From assembly GCF_000196135.1 (NCBI RefSeq), contig NC_005090.1, forward strand, positions 1,064,001 through 1,128,000: a DNA stretch of 64,000 nucleotides. The letters are read 5' to 3'. Positions 25,703-33,749 of the stretch are shown in pieces. Position 1 is the stretch's first letter. Each line of letters starts with the position of its first letter. The notes beneath the pieces were generated by a model. It was given only the letters and a program-made list of their open reading frames with translations. It did not search any database and had not been told where the DNA came from. A program made the position numbers and the translations under genes. The stretch comes from Wolinella succinogenes DSM 1740. Its GTDB lineage: Bacteria; Campylobacterota; Campylobacteria; Campylobacterales; Helicobacteraceae.

Positions 25703-26869
25703 TTATTTGGTATTCAAAAAATCGGATACAAATCCTTTTTGTTGCAACACATTCATAATACCACGCAAAAGATAGTTGTTAACAAAATGAATTGTGTAGA
25801 TACGCCCATTTGGCACAATCGGTTGGATCATTTTTTTATCTCTAAGTTTAGCCATTGTTGAAGCTTTTTTCCTGGAATCAGTAATCCCCATGTGACTTAA
25901 TTCTTCTGATTTCATCATCATGTCATCTTTGGAAACAAGATACTCCAAAATTTTACGCTCTTCAGTAGTAATAAACTTTTGATCATGCGCTATTTTTAAC
26001 AATGGGAAAAGAATCTCTTTTTCTACATACGACTTGTCTAAAAGGGAATCGATTTTTTCAATCTCATTTTTCAACCCTAAAAGAAAATATTCACACCAAG
26101 AAAGTAAATCATCCGATCTCAAAGAATCTGCACGAGAAAGCATCTCGTAGTATTTGTCTCGATTCGTATAAAAAACCGATGAAGGATTGATGAGGCGTCC
26201 TTTTTTGACTTTAAATCCAAGCTTTATCAAAAACGCATAATTGAGTAGCCTACCCATGCGACCATTTCCATTATCAAAAGGGTGGATAAATTCGAACCTA
26301 TGATGTGCAATTGCGACCATCAAAAGCTGATACTGTTCTTTGTGGGGATAATTGATAAATTCAATGAAAGATTCGAAATATTCAGGGAGTATAAAATGCT
26401 CAGGTGGCGTATGGCCCGATTGTTTGATATGAACATTATGTCGTCTTAGTTCGCCGGGATTTTTAGAGCCTTCTCCCTTGGGGGGAGGAGTCAAATTGTC
26501 CGTTAAAATTTTATGCAGTTGGGAAATGAAAGCACGATCAAAGAGTGTCGTTTCATCCGTATAATCTTCGATAAATCGGATGGCCTTTTCCAAATTACGA
26601 ATCTCGTCATTTTGTTCATCGGGTGTATCTTGCTCAATAATTTTTTCAACATATTCGGAGAGAGTAGTGTTGTTCCCTTCTATTCGGGCTGATCCAAGCG
26701 TTTCAAGGATGTGGAAAATATCTTTAAGTTGGAAAAAGATGTATGGAGGAACATCCCCGCCCAAATGTTTAGTGCGAAGCTTCTCTAAATCAAGAATTAT
26801 ATTGGCTAAATCACTTCCCCATAAAGGGTCTGGAATAATAATTTCTCTTCTGTTACTTCCATCTTCCAT
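25703..26869 (-). CDS. Fic-domain protein (class II, N-terminal inhibitory motif)
   Basis: A 388-residue protein. The catalytic motif HPFDNGNGRMGR (about residues 196-207) matches HxFx(D/E)GNGRxxR, so AMP or another nucleotide could be moved to Ser/Thr/Tyr. An N-terminal SARIEGNNT (about 58-66) matches the (S/T)xxxE(G/N) inhibitory helix that keeps such enzymes off. A C-terminal winged-helix-like part (KIAHDQKFITTEERKILEYL) follows. It lies inside the hsd operon directly before hsdR, with its own promoter and SD. Its target is not evident. Confidence 0.9.
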   Translation of the reverse strand: MEDGSNRREIIIPDPLWGSDLANIILDLEKLRTKHLGGDVPPYIFFQLKDIFHILETLGSARIEGNNTTLSEYVEKIIEQDTPDEQNDEIRNLEKAIRFIEDYTDETTLFDRAFISQLHKILTDNLTPPPKGEGSKNPGELRRHNVHIKQSGHTPPEHFILPEYFESFIEFINYPHKEQYQLLMVAIAHHRFEFIHPFDNGNGRMGRLLNYAFLIKLGFKVKKGRLINPSSVFYTNRDKYYEMLSRADSLRSDDLLSWCEYFLLGLKNEIEKIDSLLDKSYVEKEILFPLLKIAHDQKFITTEERKILEYLVSKDDMMMKSEELSHMGITDSRKKASTMAKLRDKKMIQPIVPNGRIYTIHFVNNYLLRGIMNVLQQKGFVSDFLNTK

Positions 26870-26907
26870 AGTGTATTACTTCCTTTTTTAAGCTCGCAAA
26901 TCACGAT

Positions 26908-26913
26908 ATTATA
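26908..26913 (-). promoter_or_regulatory. Putative -10 box for the fic gene
   Basis: On the minus strand TATAAT lies at 26913-26908, about 39 bp before the fic ATG, with an AAGGAAG ribosome site between. A clear -35 is not seen. It suggests fic and hsdR can be made apart from hsdM. Confidence 0.45.
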
Positions 26914-26989
26914 GCACTTTAACAAACAGGTATATCAAAACAGTACTTCCTAACTGCGGAAAGTTTTACTTCCATCTTTTCCCTCTCAC

Positions 26990-27063
26990 ACACAAACATC
27001 TGCCCAAGCAGACCTTTTTTAAAGTTTGCATATTTCTCTTAATGTCTTCGGATTGGGTGCTCA
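26990..27063 (-). repeat. Scar region with partial copies of the hsdS 3' end and the hsdR 5' end
   Basis: Bases 26990-27027 repeat 28521-28558 (36 of 38 identical), which is the 3' end of hsdS coding KKGLLQQMFV. Bases 27046-27063 repeat 25675-25692 exactly, the region at the hsdR start (STQSE). Both fragments lie between the Doc gene and the Fic gene. This shows that cassettes were inserted between hsdS and hsdR, or recombined there, leaving copied edges. The rest of the gap (26870-26989) is AT-rich and holds only the fic promoter. Confidence 0.7.
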
Positions 27064-27498
27064 ACTGATTGCCTCCAATAGTTGTAATTTGAGTTCTTCA
27101 GAAAATTCATCTTCTTCAATAATTGACTTGATGATGTTTAGCAGTAAATTATCTTTGATCTTCCCTTCTGCAAGCCAAACAACGATCTCTTCCATTTCTA
27201 AAACAAATTTCTTGACACAATACGCATATCCATTAATCTCCAAAAAATAAGCGCCCAAAGCAAGACTCGATCTTTTATTGCCGTCATTGAATGGATGAAA
27301 TTTATTAACGGCACAGATCAAATGTTTTAATTTTTCTGCAAAACTTGGGTAGTAAAGATCATTTTGAATATGTTCAAGCGCACTATCCAAAAGACCTATT
27401 TCACGGTACCCATGCAATCCTCCACTCTTTTCGATAATCCAATCATGGACTTCTATGGCGTGTTGAGTGTCAAAATAGAAGATTTGAAGTTCCATCAT
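27061..27498 (-). CDS. Doc-type (death-on-curing) Fic toxin
   Basis: A 145-residue protein with the Doc signature HPFNDGNKRS (about residues 66-75) and the N-terminal start of the fold (AIEVHDWIIEKSGGLHGYRE). P1-phage Doc phosphorylates EF-Tu and stops translation; the family is normally held in check by a partner. Its ATG overlaps the preceding gene by 4 bp (ATGA), so that DNA-binding protein is the likely antitoxin. The stop lies in a copied piece of the hsdR start. Confidence 0.88.
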   Translation of the reverse strand: MMELQIFYFDTQHAIEVHDWIIEKSGGLHGYREIGLLDSALEHIQNDLYYPSFAEKLKHLICAVNKFHPFNDGNKRSSLALGAYFLEINGYAYCVKKFVLEMEEIVVWLAEGKIKDNLLLNIIKSIIEEDEFSEELKLQLLEAIS

Positions 27499-28508
27499 CT
27501 ATCTTTGAGTCTTTTTAAAACAGCCAAAGTCTCAGGGTCAGACAATCTCTCTTCCAGTGATTTACTGGTTTCGCCCAAAAATTTATCAAAATCGCTCTGA
27601 GGTACAGATCGCACATAGCTTTCTAGCTTTTGGTGCAGCGCATCTCTAAAGCACAAATCTCGGCTTGCCATTTTTGCTCTGGCATCATGGATATGCGGTT
27701 CTAAATAAGGGTTTTTAGAAGCCTTAATAATCAGTGCATCAAGTTCTCTAGCGGTAAGTTTTCTACCGAGTCTTTCTGATTCTTGTTTCATTTCTACGCT
27801 CAAACCATGCTCAAAGCTGGCAATTGCATTAAGCACTTCTGCGTACATTGTATCTCGTGCTTTGTCTTTTTTGGAAAGATTTAAAACCTTTTTATATTCT
27901 GCGGCATTTTCTAAAAATATAATCTGATAAATGGCATTTGTATATTTTCCGTATTTCCATTGGTCGGCTTCCAAATAATCATCCAACGCATTGGTAAACT
28001 CTTCTCGATAACTATACTCTTTGTAGGCGGAGGGAAGATATGCTTCATCTCGTTGATTGATGTACTTGGTATGTCCCCCCGATTTTTGTTTCATCACATC
28101 GATGACAATATCGAGTATTTTACTTCTGATGATTTTTGCTTTTGGGCTTTCGGTAACAAGCATAGCAATATTGAGTACGGTTCTAAAAGAAAACACCCCT
28201 AGGGAGGGAACTTTAGCTATGTCGACGACATTCATGTCGTTGACTAAGACTTGTTTAAATTCTCTAAGTTCCGGACCTCGTAAAATTCTATAACCATTTT
28301 TGGTAAGTTCTTCATTATTGCTTTCGATATATCGATCGATCGTTCGTTCATCAATGTCTAAAAGTTCAGCGACTTGTGTTTTAGTAAAAATAGCTTCATC
28401 ATTCCAATATGTCCCGCCCAAAGATAGATTTGCTTCGATCTGTTCGAGTGCGTAGCCGTTATTGAGAATATTTTGTCTTGAAATATCCGACTGGGTTAAA
28501 TCTTTCAT
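27495..28508 (-). CDS. DNA-binding protein paired with Doc, probable antitoxin
   Basis: A 337-residue protein counted from the ATG at 28508, which has AAAGGAG upstream; the longer frame to 28568 reads through the end of hsdS. Residues about 40-80 form a helix-turn-helix (FTKTQVAELLDIDERTIDRYIES). A Phd/BRO-like middle region follows (SFRTVLNIAMLVTESPKAKIIRSKILDIV), and the rest is helical and acidic at the end. The 4-bp overlap with doc suggests a toxin-antitoxin pair. It is far larger than Phd (73 residues), so it may combine regulator and neutraliser roles. Confidence 0.65.
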   Translation of the reverse strand: MKDLTQSDISRQNILNNGYALEQIEANLSLGGTYWNDEAIFTKTQVAELLDIDERTIDRYIESNNEELTKNGYRILRGPELREFKQVLVNDMNVVDIAKVPSLGVFSFRTVLNIAMLVTESPKAKIIRSKILDIVIDVMKQKSGGHTKYINQRDEAYLPSAYKEYSYREEFTNALDDYLEADQWKYGKYTNAIYQIIFLENAAEYKKVLNLSKKDKARDTMYAEVLNAIASFEHGLSVEMKQESERLGRKLTARELDALIIKASKNPYLEPHIHDARAKMASRDLCFRDALHQKLESYVRSVPQSDFDKFLGETSKSLEERLSDPETLAVLKRLKDR

Positions 28509-28518
28509 GCTTTCTCCT

Positions 28519-29085
28519 TTACACAAACATCTGCTGAAGCAGACCTTTTTTAAAGTTTTTGGAAACATCTAGTTGTTTCGTCACAAGGTCGATTTTGGTA
28601 TCGACAGCGGAGAGAAAAGAGGCGATTTTAGTTTGTTCATCGATAGATGACGGAATCGTTATTTTTATACCGCCCATTGTGTTATTCATAAGTTTTGGGT
28701 TGCCGACATAAGACACATACTTTTTCGTGATAGTATTAAGAATTTCAGCTATACATTGATTAGCATAGCCCTTGTCGCTTTTCAAAACTCCACACACATT
28801 AGTACAATAAAATTTTCCTCGTCTTAAATTTGCATCTCCCGCATTAGCTCCGTCTGTTGTCCAAGTTATACAGTCTTCAAACAAATACTCATTGTAATAC
28901 CCAGTTAATCCATTGTTTTTAGTTTGAGATGAATACACAGGATATTGAAAATCATCCTTTTTTTCTTGTGACATCATAGGAACAGCAAGAACATTCCCAC
29001 GTGTTATTTCAAAAATTTGACTTATCTTCTTCTCTTCCCACTCCCCACTAAACTCTTTAAAGCGTAGTTTTGGAATATTGCTCAT
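28519..29085 (-). CDS. hsdS: Half-size type I specificity subunit (one target-recognition domain)
   Basis: A 188-residue HsdS: start PKLRFKEFSGEWEEKKISQI, one target-recognition domain, and one conserved helical region ending TKIDLVTKQLDVSKNFKKGLLQQMFV. Normal HsdS has about 400 residues with two recognition domains and two spacer helices; this one has one of each. Half subunits can dimerise and recognise a palindromic split site, as shown for truncated EcoDXXI- and EcoR124-type HsdS. It overlaps the ORF6N gene by 4 bp. It may equally be a remnant of a longer gene cut by the Doc cassette. Confidence 0.87.
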   Translation of the reverse strand: MSNIPKLRFKEFSGEWEEKKISQIFEITRGNVLAVPMMSQEKKDDFQYPVYSSQTKNNGLTGYYNEYLFEDCITWTTDGANAGDANLRRGKFYCTNVCGVLKSDKGYANQCIAEILNTITKKYVSYVGNPKLMNNTMGGIKITIPSSIDEQTKIASFLSAVDTKIDLVTKQLDVSKNFKKGLLQQMFV

Positions 29086-29966
29086 TTCAACCTCCCCAAC
29101 ATCTCCAAAGCCCTACTCTCAAACTTGGAAAAAGCAAACCATTTTTTGCCCAAATCTTTTAAACTTGCCCCGATATGGTAAATCTCTTTTTCATCAAGTA
29201 TCAAAAATCTATCATGTGCGTCTTTGAACTCTTTGATGGCGATGGGTGGATATTGAGCATTGTGTTTTTGAAGATCAAGCGTAAGTGCTTTAGTGATGGT
29301 TTTGGTGTAGATGGTCGCTTTACAAGTTGAAGCTCTTTTGCTCAATATCATCAAAACGCTTTCATTCACATAATTATCCACAAGCACGATAGAACTTTTT
29401 GCACTCTTGATGAGATCACTCACAAACACAAAAGCGTCAAACACTTGTCCATCGTAAAAGATCCCCTGTTTTGGTTTTGTGTCTTTGAATTCGATGGCAT
29501 TTAAAATAGTGTCTATCTTTTCATCGGTTCTTATTTCATAAGAAAATTGTCGTTTTTCTAAAGCTTCGATTTTAGAAAACAGCAAAGTGTTTGTACTGAT
29601 AAATTTTCTCATTTCCACAAAAACTCTGATAATTTTTACACTTATATTTACGGCGATTTCACTTTTCAAAACCGCACTAAGCATAGATATACCTTGTTCA
29701 GTAAAGGCATAAGGATTCACAGAAGAGTGTTTGAGGTTATTCAACCGGTCACAATTTGTGACCAGTTCATCTTTTTCCTGCATAGTAAGCTGAAATCTAA
29801 AGTCATCTGGGAATCTTGATTCATTTCTTTTTACAGCTTGATTAAGAACCTTTGTCTCTACACCATAGAGCTCTGCCAAATCTCTATCAAGCATGACTTG
29901 CACACCACGGATGGTGTAGATTTTATTTTGTATGACCGTTTCGTTTATAGCTATGACCTCATTCAT
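29082..29966 (-). CDS. ORF6N-domain DNA-binding protein with degenerate phospholipase-D-like tail
   Basis: A 294-residue protein. Residues about 12-60 match the ORF6N domain (YTIRGVQVMLDRDLAELYGV, ESRFPDDFRFQL) found in phage and R-M-linked proteins. The C-terminal third has HDRFLILD (HxRxxxxD instead of HxKxxxxD) and GASLKDLGKKWFAF, typical of an inactive PLD fold in this family. It lies between hsdM and hsdS, 8 bp after hsdM, and overlaps hsdS by 4 bp. Its role is not known; control of the operon or of phage DNA is plausible. Confidence 0.8.
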   Translation of the reverse strand: MNEVIAINETVIQNKIYTIRGVQVMLDRDLAELYGVETKVLNQAVKRNESRFPDDFRFQLTMQEKDELVTNCDRLNNLKHSSVNPYAFTEQGISMLSAVLKSEIAVNISVKIIRVFVEMRKFISTNTLLFSKIEALEKRQFSYEIRTDEKIDTILNAIEFKDTKPKQGIFYDGQVFDAFVFVSDLIKSAKSSIVLVDNYVNESVLMILSKRASTCKATIYTKTITKALTLDLQKHNAQYPPIAIKEFKDAHDRFLILDEKEIYHIGASLKDLGKKWFAFSKFESRALEMLGRLK

Positions 29967-29974
29967 GTTTCCCC

Positions 29975-31537
29975 CTAAAACGGCGCACTGATACCGAGCT
30001 CAGCACAAAACGCCGCAATGGTCGCATCGGTGGTTTTCATCTGCTCATCGATCTCACGAAGCTCACGGGTGACCGCCTCCAGATCGATCGCTTCCTCTTC
30101 CTCAAAGGTATCGACATAACGGGGGATATTGAGGTTGTAGTCGTTTTGGGCTATTTCAGAGAGCGGGGCGAGGTGGGAGTATCTCTCTATTTCGATTCGA
30201 TTCTTGTAGGTGGTGATAATCTTCTCGACATGCTCATCGGTGAGGATATTTTGATTTTTGGCTTTTTCAAAATCATTAGACGCATCGATAAAGAGGATGT
30301 GTTCACTATCCTCACGGCATTTTTTGAACACCAAAATAGAGGTAGGGATTGAGGTGCCATAAAAGATATTGGCAGGCAGACCAATCACCGCATCGAGGTA
30401 GTTTTTGTTTTCAATCAGGTAGCGGCGGATCGTCCCTTCGGATGAGCCACGGAACAATACACCATGGGGCAATACAATCGCCATCGTTCCATTTTCATCG
30501 AGGTGGTGAATCATGTGCTGGACAAAGGCAAAATCGGCTTTGGAGGAGGGGGCGAGAACTCCGTATTGACTAAAACGATCATCTGACATATGGAGCGGAT
30601 TGGCTGACCAGTGCGCCGAGAACGGTGGATTAGCAACGATAGCCTCAAATTTCATCGCCCCATGCTGAGGGTGTTCGAGCGTATCTTCTTGCTTGATGTC
30701 AAATTTTCGATAATGGACATCGTGCATGATCATATTCATGCGGGCGAGGTTGTAGGTGGTGCGGTTGAGCTCCTGACCGTAGAAGGCGCTCACATCGGAA
30801 ACCTCTTTGGCGACACGGAGGAGCAACGACCCCGAACCGCAGGTAGGGTCATACACCGATTTGAGTTTGCTCTTGCCGTTGGTGACGATTTTGGCGAGGA
30901 TTTTGGAGACTTGTTGAGGAGTGTAGAATTCCCCCGCTTTTTTGCCCGCTCCTGCGGCAAATTGAGCGATGAGATACTCATACGCATCACCGAGCACATC
31001 ACGGTCATGGTTTTTGAGCTCGAAGTTGATTTGATCGAGATGGAAAAGGACTTTGGCGATGAGGGCGTTTTTCGCCTCTTCGGTTTTACCGAGCTTTGTA
31101 GAGCTCAAATCGAGGTCTTCAAAGAGATGGACAAAGTCATCTTCGCTCTCGTGTCCCATAGTCGATTGTTCGATACGGCGGAGGATTTTGGTGAGGTCTT
31201 CGAGGATGAAGTTGTTTTTATCGCCGTTGCCTCGTTTGGCGATTTGGGTGAACAGCTCAGAGGGTTTGAGGAAATACCCCAGTTTTTCGATCGCCTCCTC
31301 GCGGATCGCTTCGAGATATTCTTGACCCTCGGCGCTATTCTCATCGAGTGAGAGATAGCCGATTTCATCCTCTTTGAGAATCTCATCGGCGTAGTATTCC
31401 ATCTTTTCGGAGAGGTATTTGTAGAAGATAAATCCGAGAATATAGTCACGGAACTCATCCGCATCCATCTTGCCCCGTAGTGTATTGGCAATATTCCAAA
31501 GTTGTTGTTCTAATAGTCTCTTTTGCTCTTCGCCCAT
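29975..31537 (-). CDS. hsdM: Type I restriction-modification N6-adenine methyltransferase subunit
   Basis: A 520-residue HsdM. The N-terminal helical domain (LWNIANTLRGKMDADEFRDY) is followed by the methyltransferase core: FYTPQQVSKIL, SAM motif I DPTCGSGSLLLRVA (about residues 233-246) and catalytic motif NPPF (about 306-309), which methylates adenine N6. It is the first gene of the operon; a -10-like TATAAT lies at 31577-31572 on the minus strand. Length and motifs are complete. Confidence 0.95.
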   Translation of the reverse strand: MGEEQKRLLEQQLWNIANTLRGKMDADEFRDYILGFIFYKYLSEKMEYYADEILKEDEIGYLSLDENSAEGQEYLEAIREEAIEKLGYFLKPSELFTQIAKRGNGDKNNFILEDLTKILRRIEQSTMGHESEDDFVHLFEDLDLSSTKLGKTEEAKNALIAKVLFHLDQINFELKNHDRDVLGDAYEYLIAQFAAGAGKKAGEFYTPQQVSKILAKIVTNGKSKLKSVYDPTCGSGSLLLRVAKEVSDVSAFYGQELNRTTYNLARMNMIMHDVHYRKFDIKQEDTLEHPQHGAMKFEAIVANPPFSAHWSANPLHMSDDRFSQYGVLAPSSKADFAFVQHMIHHLDENGTMAIVLPHGVLFRGSSEGTIRRYLIENKNYLDAVIGLPANIFYGTSIPTSILVFKKCREDSEHILFIDASNDFEKAKNQNILTDEHVEKIITTYKNRIEIERYSHLAPLSEIAQNDYNLNIPRYVDTFEEEEAIDLEAVTRELREIDEQMKTTDATIAAFCAELGISAPF

Positions 31538-31581
31538 ACCCTATCCATATTTTGAGTTGTATTTTGCGGGTATTATATACT

Positions 31582-31620
31582 ATTGAGTCCTCTGAATAAA
31601 GACCGAGATTTTGAGGATTC
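31582..31620. repeat. Right copy of the direct repeat flanking the type I R-M island
   Basis: The first 19 bases (31582-31600) are identical to 22838-22856 and the tail ATTTTGAGGATTC differs at one base from the left copy. An inverted copy of the core (TTCAGAGGATTC) lies at 31640-31651. The two direct copies enclose the whole hsd operon, about 8.7 kb, between tonB and fluC. Confidence 0.75.
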
Positions 31621-31689
31621 TCTGACTAGAGGGGGTTTGTTCAGAGGATTCGATTATAATAAAAGAAATTTTCCAAAAGGGCAAAAGCG

Positions 31690-32076
31690 GTGCAGACACT
31701 ATTGGCGATTTTTGTGGGAGCGGGTTTTGGGGCGCTACTGCGCTGGTTTTTAGGGCTTAAACTCAACGCACTTGCACCCCTTATTCCCCTAGGGACTTTG
31801 GGGGCGAATTGGCTTGGAGGCTATCTCATCGGGCTAGCGCTCGCCTTTTTTTCCACGCACCCTCTGCTCTCGCCAGAGTGGCGATTGCTCATCATCACTG
31901 GATTTTTGGGGGGCTTGACCACTTTTAGCACCTTTAGTGCGGAGATGGTGAGTCTGCTCCAATGGGGGCGCTATGGCGCGCTGGCTCTAGGGGTGGCGCT
32001 CCATGTGGGAGGCTCCATCGGGATGACACTGCTTGGAATCTTCACCTTTTCATTCATTCAAAGAATCGGAGGATAA
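31690..32076 (+). CDS. fluC: Fluoride channel FluC/CrcB
   Basis: A 128-residue protein with four membrane segments. The family pattern is clear: [13 protein letters not shown] at the start, [14 protein letters not shown] in segment 2 and [15 protein letters not shown] in segment 3, which holds the Phe box and Na+ site region. It works as a dual-topology dimer letting F- leave the cell. The start is GTG at 31690. A DUF190 gene follows immediately, a frequent partner. No fluoride riboswitch is seen upstream. Confidence 0.92.
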
Positions 32077-32080
32077 GACC

Positions 32081-32386
32081 ATGAAAGGCTACCAACTCAC
32101 CTTTTCTACGCTTCAGAGTCGAGAATTTCAAGGGAAGCGAGTCATTGACCATCTCGCCCAAATCGCCAAAGAGGAGGGACTTGGAATCACGATCATGAGC
32201 GGCGCCCAAGGGAGAGGAAGAGATGGAGAGTGGCGCTCAGCCAGTTTTTTTGAGCTGGCCGATCAGCCCCTAGAGGCGGTGATGAATCTCTCCGAAGAGG
32301 AGTGCGAGCGACTCTTTAGGCGACTAGAGGCACTCAAAATGGGGGTCTTTTACACCAAGATTCCCATTGAGTATGGAATCCTCTAA
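32081..32386 (+). CDS. DUF190 family protein
   Basis: A 101-residue protein beginning MKGYQLTFSTLQSREFQGKR, with GITIMSGAQGRGRDGEW in the middle, matching DUF190 (a GlnB-like small fold). GGAGG lies 12 bp before the ATG at 32081; a longer frame from 32033 overlaps fluC and is rejected. It starts 4 bp after fluC, a common pairing. A role in sensing or regulating fluoride export is likely but untested. Its 3' end overlaps the converging next gene by 53 bp. Confidence 0.85.
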   Translation: MKGYQLTFSTLQSREFQGKRVIDHLAQIAKEEGLGITIMSGAQGRGRDGEWRSASFFELADQPLEAVMNLSEEECERLFRRLEALKMGVFYTKIPIEYGIL

Positions 32387-32840
32387 GATTCTTTGTTAAA
32401 GCCCTGCGGGGGAAGCTCTGGAGGACTTGGCGCATCCACTCATTCCAAGTGGCATTAGGCTCCCAGAAGCGCTTCACCAGCCCTTGAGGCGGGGTGAAGC
32501 TTTGAGGATGGAGCAGGGCGTAGAGATGAAAAAAGGCGCTCACACGGTAGTTTTTGGCGCAGTGCACCCAAATTTTTCTCCCTTCTAAAGATTCCACGAT
32601 CCGCTCAAACATCCAAAAATCCTCGACCCTAGGCGCATCAAAGCGCACGGGCAGATGAATATAGCCCATGCCAAGCGATTTGATGATTACATCTTCGTGC
32701 TCTAGCGCATTATCTGCATCGCTGAGCGCAAGGTTGATGACCACTTCATAGCCCTCTTGGGCAATCGACTCTAGCTCTTTGGCGCTGGGTTGTCCTGAGG
32801 TGCAAAGGAGTGGAGAGAGAGGGAGGAGATTGAGAATCAT
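32334..32840 (-). CDS. Dual-specificity phosphatase-like protein
   Basis: A 168-residue protein. The N-terminus LCTSGQPSAKELESIAQEGYEVVINL matches the bacterial DSP-like/DUF442 group, and the P-loop region reads IWVHCAKNYRVSAFF. The spacing is Cys-x4-Arg, one residue shorter than the Cys-x5-Arg of true tyrosine phosphatases, so activity may be altered or absent; this short loop is common in the family. SD AAAGGA precedes the ATG. The last 53 bp overlap the DUF190 gene on the other strand. Confidence 0.75.
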   Translation of the reverse strand: MILNLLPLSPLLCTSGQPSAKELESIAQEGYEVVINLALSDADNALEHEDVIIKSLGMGYIHLPVRFDAPRVEDFWMFERIVESLEGRKIWVHCAKNYRVSAFFHLYALLHPQSFTPPQGLVKRFWEPNATWNEWMRQVLQSFPRRALTKNLRGFHTQWESWCKRPPF

Positions 32841-32885
32841 CGGGATTCCTTTGAGGGTTAAGGTGCTCTATTTACCCCTAAAGCT

Positions 32886-33497
32886 TCAAGCATGAGAGCT
32901 TCTCCCAAGAGCAGCATTAAAGAAAGCCAGCTTTCGCATCTCATCCACGGAGAGGGTTTTGACCCTCTTTTGGGCGGGGTCGATGGCGATAAATAGCGGA
33001 TAACAGGAGCCATCATTACAGGTCTTATAAAGCGCCTCTAAAAAGCGACTTCCCCAAATCTCTGCTCCTTTACCTCCTCGGGGAGAGGCGATTAGATTCT
33101 CCAAGAAGTCTTCCAGGGAGACCCCATGCACTCCATCATGTTCTAACATTACTTTAGAGTGGCGAAGTTGCTCATACTCATCTAGCGCCTGAAACTCTTC
33201 AGGGCTTTTAAGGGGGTGACAGATCGCCATCTCTACGCCCAGTGGCGAGGCGTGAGCAAAAAGATTCTCATGCACCTCTCTGATTGACCACCCTTGGAGA
33301 TTCAGATCCAAGACGACGATTCGGCTCTCGGCGATATAGTCACCAAGGGCTTCGTAATAGAACTTGGCTGAAACCTCATCTTTGGGCAACTTAGCGCTGA
33401 AGGCATGGTAGCCATTTTGGTGGAGGAAGATTTCAATAGAGGTCTCTAGACAATATCCATAGACCGAGAGGTTTTGGTGGGGTGCAGAAGAGAGCAT
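32886..33497 (-). CDS. Unrecognised 203-residue protein
   Basis: I do not recognise this protein. It has AAGGA 5 bp before the ATG and normal codon use, so it is a real gene. No signal peptide or membrane segment is seen. Features: an opening NLSVYGYCLETSIEIFLHQNGYHAF, a strand SRIVVLDLNLQGWSIREVHE that resembles the phosphoacceptor strand of a receiver-like alpha/beta fold, and a late TCNDGSCYPLF with two Cys and RVKTLSVDEMRK. It is alone, divergent from the formate dehydrogenase operon 250 bp away, so a regulatory role there is possible but only a guess. Confidence 0.6.
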   Translation of the reverse strand: MLSSAPHQNLSVYGYCLETSIEIFLHQNGYHAFSAKLPKDEVSAKFYYEALGDYIAESRIVVLDLNLQGWSIREVHENLFAHASPLGVEMAICHPLKSPEEFQALDEYEQLRHSKVMLEHDGVHGVSLEDFLENLIASPRGGKGAEIWGSRFLEALYKTCNDGSCYPLFIAIDPAQKRVKTLSVDEMRKLAFFNAALGRSSHA

Positions 33498-33648
33498 CTG
33501 AATCCTTCGTGGGATTTGGAAAAATCATTATGGCAATATAGCCTAAAAAAGTAAAATTTTTTTTAAACCACACAAAGTACTTGGCTAGATAGTTTACCTA
33601 TCGTAACGTCCATAAAAATTAGCAAGACTAATGACCATTAGGGAAAAA

Positions 33649-33720
33649 AGTTAAGATATATTTTAACTATTTCAAACGATAATCCGATATGGATGTTTTT
33701 CCATATCGGGCAAGAAGCCC
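33649..33720 (+). promoter_or_regulatory. Leader of the formate dehydrogenase operon: inverted repeat and strong hairpins
   Basis: AGTTAA (33649-33654) and TTAACT (33663-33668) form an inverted repeat around a possible -10 (TATATT, 33657-33662). Then CCGATATGGA (33684-33693) and TCCATATCGG (33700-33709) make a perfect 10-bp stem with a 6-base loop, followed by an overlapping GGGC/GCCC hairpin (33708-33720) and TTTATCTT. The two hairpins share two bases, so they may be alternatives. The start codon of the first gene is 30 bp further on. Confidence 0.5.
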
Positions 33721-33749
33721 TTTATCTTATGGGAAAGAAGGCCTTGAAA

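Noticed and set aside
31621-31689. Fluoride riboswitch upstream of fluC
   Set aside because: The conserved crcB-motif pseudoknot sequences were not found in this short region.
32033-32080. Longer start of the DUF190 gene
   Set aside because: It overlaps fluC and lacks a ribosome site; GGAGG precedes the ATG at 32081.
33649-33749. Molybdenum-cofactor riboswitch before the fdh operon
   Set aside because: The leader is too short and lacks the conserved parts; only simple hairpins are visible.
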